Part shown: positions 29,561 to 34,838 of the stretch, piece by piece | How positions within the stretch are numbered: the stretch's first letter is position 1 | Layout of the letters: each line of letters opens with the position of its first letter | DNA from: Gammaproteobacteria bacterium | GTDB taxonomy: Bacteria > Pseudomonadota > Gammaproteobacteria > Chromatiales > Chromatiaceae | Direction: 5' to 3' | DNA: 34,838 nucleotides | Assembly (NCBI GenBank): GCA_025458675.1 | Contig: JALORY010000013.1 | Coordinates: 1 to 34,838 of the forward strand | Notes under the pieces: generated by a model | The model's input: only the letters and a program-made list of their open reading frames with translations | Told to the model about the DNA's origin: nothing | The model's database searches: none | Position numbers and translations under genes: made by a program

Positions 29561-30033
29561 ACGAAAACGTCATCGACGTCCTGATCTACCTCTACGAGCA
29601 CTACATGGACGGCGAGGGGGCCGTGCCGGACGACCAGATCGTGCTCGAGGACGAGCTGGTCCAGGCCGGGTTCCCGAAGCGGGAGATCAAGAAGGCGTTC
29701 GACTGGCTGGACGAGCTGGCCTGGCGACAGGGCAGCCTGGACTACCGGCGGGCCCCCAACCAGTCGATCCGCATCTACACCGCGGACGAGCAGGCGCGGC
29801 TGGATGTCGAGAGCCAGGGGCTGCTGCTCTGGCTCGAGCAGAACGCCATCCTCGACCCTTTCAGCCGGGAGCTGGTCATCGAGCGGGCCATGGCCCTCGA
29901 CGCGGCCGAGCTCACGGCCGAGGACGTCAAGTGGATCGTCCTGCTCGTGCTGCTGAACCAGCCCGGCCAGGAGGGGGCGCTCGAGCTGATGCAGGACTTC
30001 GTCTACCAGGGCGACGCCGGCATCCTCCACTGA
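29557..30033 (+). CDS. smg: Smg family protein (DUF494)
   Basis: A 158-residue acidic, helical cytoplasmic protein of the Smg/DUF494 family, conserved downstream of dprA in gamma- and betaproteobacteria. It opens MNENVIDVLIYLYEHYMDG and ends LMQDFVYQGDAGILH, both typical; length equals E. coli Smg (157). The function is not well established. The GTG at 29557 overlaps the dprA stop, so it is probably translated with dprA. A 99 bp gap with a candidate promoter separates it from topA. Confidence 0.93.
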   Translation: MNENVIDVLIYLYEHYMDGEGAVPDDQIVLEDELVQAGFPKREIKKAFDWLDELAWRQGSLDYRRAPNQSIRIYTADEQARLDVESQGLLLWLEQNAILDPFSRELVIERAMALDAAELTAEDVKWIVLLVLLNQPGQEGALELMQDFVYQGDAGILH

Positions 30034-30042
30034 CCGCCCCAC

Positions 30043-30077
30043 CCCCGGCGGGCTTGACAGCCGACCGGCCGCCGGGG
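30043..30077. repeat. 9 bp GC inverted repeat flanking a -35-like element
   Basis: CCCCGGCGG (30043-30051) and CCGCCGGGG (30069-30077) are exact inverted copies separated by 17 bases that contain TTGACA (30054-30059). The pair could be an operator over the topA promoter, or the stem of a terminator for the dprA-smg transcript, although no T-run follows. Confidence 0.5.
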
Positions 30078-30090
30078 CATTCCCTATAAA
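30054..30090 (+). promoter_or_regulatory. Candidate topA promoter
   Basis: A perfect -35 TTGACA (30054-30059) and a -10-like TATAAA (30085-30090) lie upstream of topA, within TATAAAAATA, the only AT-rich patch of the gap. The spacing is 25 bases, well over the optimal 17, so either the -10 is used with a different, poor -35, or the promoter depends on supercoiling or an activator. The latter would be fitting for topA but is not shown. Confidence 0.4.
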
Positions 30091-30132
30091 AATACGCACG
30101 CCCGATCCCCGGGCGACGGAGCGCCTGCCCCC

Positions 30133-32652
30133 GTGCACCTCGTCATCGTCGAGTCGCCTGCCAAGGCCAAGACCATCAAGAAATACCTGGGCAAGGAGTT
30201 CGAGGTCCTGGCCTCCTACGGCCACGTCCGCGACCTCGTGCCGAAGGAGGGCGCGGTCGCGCCGGACGACGGCTTCCGGATGACCTACCAGGTCATCGAC
30301 CGCAACGACCGGCACGTCCAGGCGATCGCCAAGCACGCCAAGCACGCCGACGCCCTCTATCTCGCGACCGACCCCGACCGCGAGGGCGAGGCCATCGCCT
30401 GGCACCTCCACGAGATCCTGCGGTCTCGCAAGGCACTGAACGGCAAGGCGGTCCACCGCGTGGTGTTCCACGAGATCACGAAGAAGGCCGTCCAGGACGC
30501 GGTCGCCCACCCGCGGGCCCTGTCCATGGACCTGGTCAACGCCCAGCAGGCCAGGCGCGCGCTCGATTACCTCGTCGGCTTCAACCTCTCACCGCTGCTG
30601 TGGAAGAAGGTACGGCGCGGGCTCTCGGCGGGGCGGGTGCAGAGCCCTGCCCTGCGCCTCATCGTCGAGCGCGAGGAGGAGATCGAGGCCTTCGAGACGC
30701 GCGAGTACTGGACCCTGGAGGCGCGCAGCGAGAAGGACGGCCAGGCCTTCACGGCCAAGCTGACCCACCTCGGCGGCGAAAAGCTCGGTCAGTTCAGCCT
30801 CGGCGACGAGGCGACGGCCGACGCGGCGCGCAAGGCCGTGAAGAAGGCCGCCGCCGGTCAGCTGCACGTCGCGAAGGTCGAGAAGAAGCAGAAGAAGCGC
30901 AACCCTGCCGCGCCCTTCACGACCTCGACCCTGCAGCAGGAAGCCGCCCGCAAGCTCGGCTTCACCGCGCAGCGCACCATGCGTATCGCCCAGCAGCTCT
31001 ACGAGGGCGTCGACACCGGCGAGGGCTCCGTCGGCCTCATCACCTACATGCGCACCGACTCGGTGACCCTCGCGGACGAGGCCCTGGCGGAGATCCGCGA
31101 CTTCATCGCCGAGCGTTACCCCGCGGCGCTGCCGGAGGCCCCGCGGCGCTACAAGACCAAGGCCAAGAACGCCCAGGAGGCGCACGAGGCCGTGCGCCCC
31201 ACCTCCGTCCGCCGCACCCCAGAGCAGCTCGCCGCGCACCTGACGCGCGAACAGCTGAGGCTCTATGAGCTGGTCTGGAAGCGCACCGTCGCCTGCCAGA
31301 TGGCGCACGCGACCATCGATACGGTCGCCGTCGACCTCGAGGCCGGTCACGGCAACGTGTTCAGGGCGACCGGTTCGACGATCGCCCAGCCGGGCTTCAT
31401 CAGTGTCTACATGGAGGGCCGCGACGACGCCGCGGACGAGGACGACGAGGCGCGGCTGCCGCCGCTGCTCGAGGGTGAGCGCGTGCCGCTGCTCGCCGTG
31501 CACGCAGAGCAGCACTTCACGGAGCCGCCGCCGCGCTACACCGAGGCCTCGCTCGTGAAGGCGCTCGAGGAGTTCGGCATCGGTCGGCCGTCCACCTATG
31601 CCAGCATCATCTCGACCCTGCAGGACCGCGAGTACGTCGCGCTCGAGCAGAAGCGCTTCCGGCCCACCGACGTCGGCCGCATCGTCAGCCGCTTCCTCAC
31701 CCAGTACTTCACGCGCTACGTCGACTACGACTTCACCGCGAAGCTCGAGGACGAGCTCGACGCGGTCTCGCGCGGCGAGGAGGACTGGGTGCCGCTGCTC
31801 GAGCGCTTCTGGCGGCCCTTCATCGACCAGGTCGAGCACACCGGCGAGAACGTCAAGCGCAGTGACGTCACCCAGGACCAGCTCGACGAGGCGTGCCCCA
31901 AGTGCGGCAAGCCGCTCGTCGCGCGGCTCGGCAAGCACGGCCGCTTCGTCGGCTGCACCGGCTACCCCGACTGCGACTACACGCGCGACCTGGGCAACGG
32001 CCGCCCGGAGGCGCCGCCCCCGCAGGTGGTCGAGGGGCGCACCTGCCCCAAGTGCGGCGCGGCGCTGCTGATGCGGCAGGGCAAGTACGGGCCGTTTCTC
32101 GGCTGCTCCGCCTATCCGACCTGTCGGCACATCGAGCCGATCGAGAAGCCGGAGGACACCGGCGTCACCTGCCCGCAGTGTCACGCGGGCACGCTGCGCA
32201 AGAAGAAGTCGCGGCGCGGCAAGATCTTCTACTCCTGCTCGACCTACCCGAAATGCGACTACGCGGTGTGGAACGAGCCGCTGGCGGAACCCTGTCCGCA
32301 CTGCGCGTGGCCGATCCTCACGCTCAAGACCACGCAGCGTCGGGGTGCCGAGAAGGTCTGCCCGCAGAAGGAGTGCGGCTACCAGGCCCCGGCGGACGAG
32401 CCGGCAGAGGCACAGGCGCCGTCCGGCGCGCCGCCGCCTGCTGTCGCGCCGCCCCGGAAGGCGACGCCGAAACGGGCGGCGGCAGCCCCGGCCGTGCCGG
32501 CCGCAGAGACGGCGGCGAAGTCGACACCGAAGGCGAAGTCGACACCGAAGGCGAAGGCAAAAGCAAAAGCAAAAGCGGGGACAGGGACGCCAGCGGCGCC
32601 CGAGGCCGCCGCCAAGGCGCCGGCCGGCAAGGCGAGGGCCCGCAGCCGCTGA
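30133..32652 (+). CDS. topA: DNA topoisomerase I
   Basis: Type IA topoisomerase that relaxes negative supercoils, opposing gyrase. The 839 residues start with the TOPRIM domain (HLVIVESPAKAKTIKKYLG, catalytic E7; metal motif TDPDREGE with D80, D82, E84) and the active-site tyrosine Y305 in LITYMRTDSV. GRPSTYASIISTLQDREYV follows, then C-terminal four-cysteine zinc ribbons: CPKCGKPL...CTGYPDC, CPKCGAALL...CSAYPTC, CPQC...CSTYPKC, plus a degenerate CPHC...CPQKEC unit. The last ~75 residues are Lys/Ala/Pro-rich low complexity with a short DNA repeat and are probably disordered. The GTG at 30133 directly precedes the conserved HLVIVESPAK. It is preceded by a candidate promoter. Confidence 0.97.
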   Translation: MHLVIVESPAKAKTIKKYLGKEFEVLASYGHVRDLVPKEGAVAPDDGFRMTYQVIDRNDRHVQAIAKHAKHADALYLATDPDREGEAIAWHLHEILRSRKALNGKAVHRVVFHEITKKAVQDAVAHPRALSMDLVNAQQARRALDYLVGFNLSPLLWKKVRRGLSAGRVQSPALRLIVEREEEIEAFETREYWTLEARSEKDGQAFTAKLTHLGGEKLGQFSLGDEATADAARKAVKKAAAGQLHVAKVEKKQKKRNPAAPFTTSTLQQEAARKLGFTAQRTMRIAQQLYEGVDTGEGSVGLITYMRTDSVTLADEALAEIRDFIAERYPAALPEAPRRYKTKAKNAQEAHEAVRPTSVRRTPEQLAAHLTREQLRLYELVWKRTVACQMAHATIDTVAVDLEAGHGNVFRATGSTIAQPGFISVYMEGRDDAADEDDEARLPPLLEGERVPLLAVHAEQHFTEPPPRYTEASLVKALEEFGIGRPSTYASIISTLQDREYVALEQKRFRPTDVGRIVSRFLTQYFTRYVDYDFTAKLEDELDAVSRGEEDWVPLLERFWRPFIDQVEHTGENVKRSDVTQDQLDEACPKCGKPLVARLGKHGRFVGCTGYPDCDYTRDLGNGRPEAPPPQVVEGRTCPKCGAALLMRQGKYGPFLGCSAYPTCRHIEPIEKPEDTGVTCPQCHAGTLRKKKSRRGKIFYSCSTYPKCDYAVWNEPLAEPCPHCAWPILTLKTTQRRGAEKVCPQKECGYQAPADEPAEAQAPSGAPPPAVAPPRKATPKRAAAAPAVPAAETAAKSTPKAKSTPKAKAKAKAKAGTGTPAAPEAAAKAPAGKARARSR
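32515..32574 (+). repeat. In-frame tandem repeats in the topA tail
   Basis: The 18 bp unit GCGAAGTCGACACCGAAG occurs twice in tandem (32515-32532, 32533-32550), followed by GCGAAG and three copies of GCAAAA (32557-32574). It encodes the AKSTPKAKSTPKAKAKAKAKA tract in pieces. Since unit lengths are multiples of three, copy number change would alter tail length without a frameshift. Confidence 0.85.
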
Positions 32653-32720
32653 CCGCGGCTCCCTGGCGCGGCCGCAGCGCCTTCGGGTATCGTCGCGCCT
32701 CTGCGTGACCGAGGTGCGCC

Positions 32721-33215
32721 ATGGGCCAGCCGTTCGTCGCCGTACTGATGGGCTCGAAGTCGGACCTGCCGACGCTCGAGGGGACGGTCGACGTCCTGAA
32801 GGCGCTCGGCGTTCCCCACGAGCTCAAGATCACCTCGGCGCACCGCACGCCGGAGGCGACGCACGCCTACGTCAGGGACGCGGACGCGCGCGGCTGCGCG
32901 GTGTTCATCGCCGCCGCCGGCCTCGCCGCGCACCTGGCCGGCACCGTGGCCGGCCTGACGCTCAAGCCCGTGATCGGCATCCCGCTCGACGCGGGCCCCC
33001 TCAAGGGCATGGACTCGCTGCTTTCGACCGTGCAGATGCCGGGCGGCATTCCCGTCGCGGCGGTCGCGATCGGCAGCGCCGGCGCGAAGAACGCCGCCTA
33101 CCTCGCCGCGCAGATCCTCGCCCTGTCCGACCCCGCGCTCGCAGCGCGCGTGGGGGCCGAGCGCGAGGCGAACGCGGCCGCGGTGCGCGCCGCAGACGCG
33201 GCCCTGCGAGGCTGA
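32721..33215 (+). CDS. purE: N5-carboxyaminoimidazole ribonucleotide mutase
   Basis: Class I PurE, which converts N5-CAIR to CAIR in purine synthesis. The 164 residues hold the family signature [14 protein letters not shown], the active-site [13 protein letters not shown] with the catalytic histidine (about residue 45), [27 protein letters not shown], and [19 protein letters not shown], which contribute substrate-binding residues. GAGGTG stands six bases before the ATG. PurE needs N5-CAIR from PurK; purK, usually the next gene, is absent here and tsaC follows directly, so purK must lie elsewhere if this is class I chemistry. Confidence 0.95.
   Translation: MGQPFVAVLMGSKSDLPTLEGTVDVLKALGVPHELKITSAHRTPEATHAYVRDADARGCAVFIAAAGLAAHLAGTVAGLTLKPVIGIPLDAGPLKGMDSLLSTVQMPGGIPVAAVAIGSAGAKNAAYLAAQILALSDPALAARVGAEREANAAAVRAADAALRG

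Positions 33216-34838
<1,623 letters not shown>

Noticed and set aside
32653-32720. Possible separate promoter for purE near GGTATCGT
   Set aside because: No -35 at a fitting distance; the resemblance to a -10 is too weak to report.

Overview
This window is chromosomal core sequence around the replication origin region of a GC-rich gammaproteobacterium. The evidence is the divergent dnaN-dnaA / rpmH-rnpA-yidC-mnmE arrangement, a long gammaproteobacterial-type GyrB (804 aa), two-subunit GlyQ/GlyS glycyl-tRNA synthetase, the fmt-def-LysM-dprA-smg-topA block, and NtrY/NtrX upstream of the MoxR-DUF58-transglutaminase cluster. The gene order resembles Chromatiales/Ectothiorhodospiraceae-type or Pseudomonas-like gammaproteobacteria, but I cannot name the genus. 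I see no rRNA, tRNA, CRISPR array, transposase or prophage gene; nearly everything is housekeeping.

Left part (1-6493). The 5' end of glnA reads leftward, preceded by a 344 bp gap holding a good sigma-54 promoter and an NtrC-like enhancer site. Next, also leftward, come a TusA-like sulfur carrier and a PP-loop ATPase that overlap by 4 bp and look like a tRNA-thiolation or sulfur-relay pair. They diverge from glyQ-glyS-gmhB-plsC, which ends in a 4 bp tail-to-tail overlap with gyrB.

Origin region (6490-15405). gyrB, dnaN and dnaA read leftward; rpmH, rnpA, yidC and mnmE read rightward. recF is missing: only 41 bp separate dnaN and gyrB, and this gap holds a perfect 16 bp palindrome that looks like a ParB-binding parS site. 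The dnaN-dnaA gap is strongly AT-rich with degenerate DnaA boxes; the dnaA-rpmH gap has one perfect DnaA box between two promoters. yidD is absent between rnpA and yidC, and mnmG-rsmG-parAB do not follow mnmE.

Middle (15524-27098). A lone small lipoprotein gene is followed by a long leftward run. In transcription order it is def, fmt, rsmB, a DUF4390 protein, ntrY, ntrX, then a small TPR protein, a MoxR ATPase, a DUF58 protein and a transglutaminase-like membrane protein. Most neighbours overlap by 4-19 bp. NtrX has lost the GAFTGA loop and the Walker A lysine, so it probably does not activate sigma-54.

Right part (27160-34838). The rightward LysM protein-dprA-smg set is followed by topA behind a candidate promoter flanked by a 9 bp inverted repeat, then purE, tsaC and hemF, which is cut by the window edge close to its end.

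I did not find a clearly new defence or metabolic system. The best leads are the parS-like site in place of recF, the PP-loop/TusA pair, the degenerate NtrX, the altered G4 motif of MnmE and the non-canonical start of rnpA.
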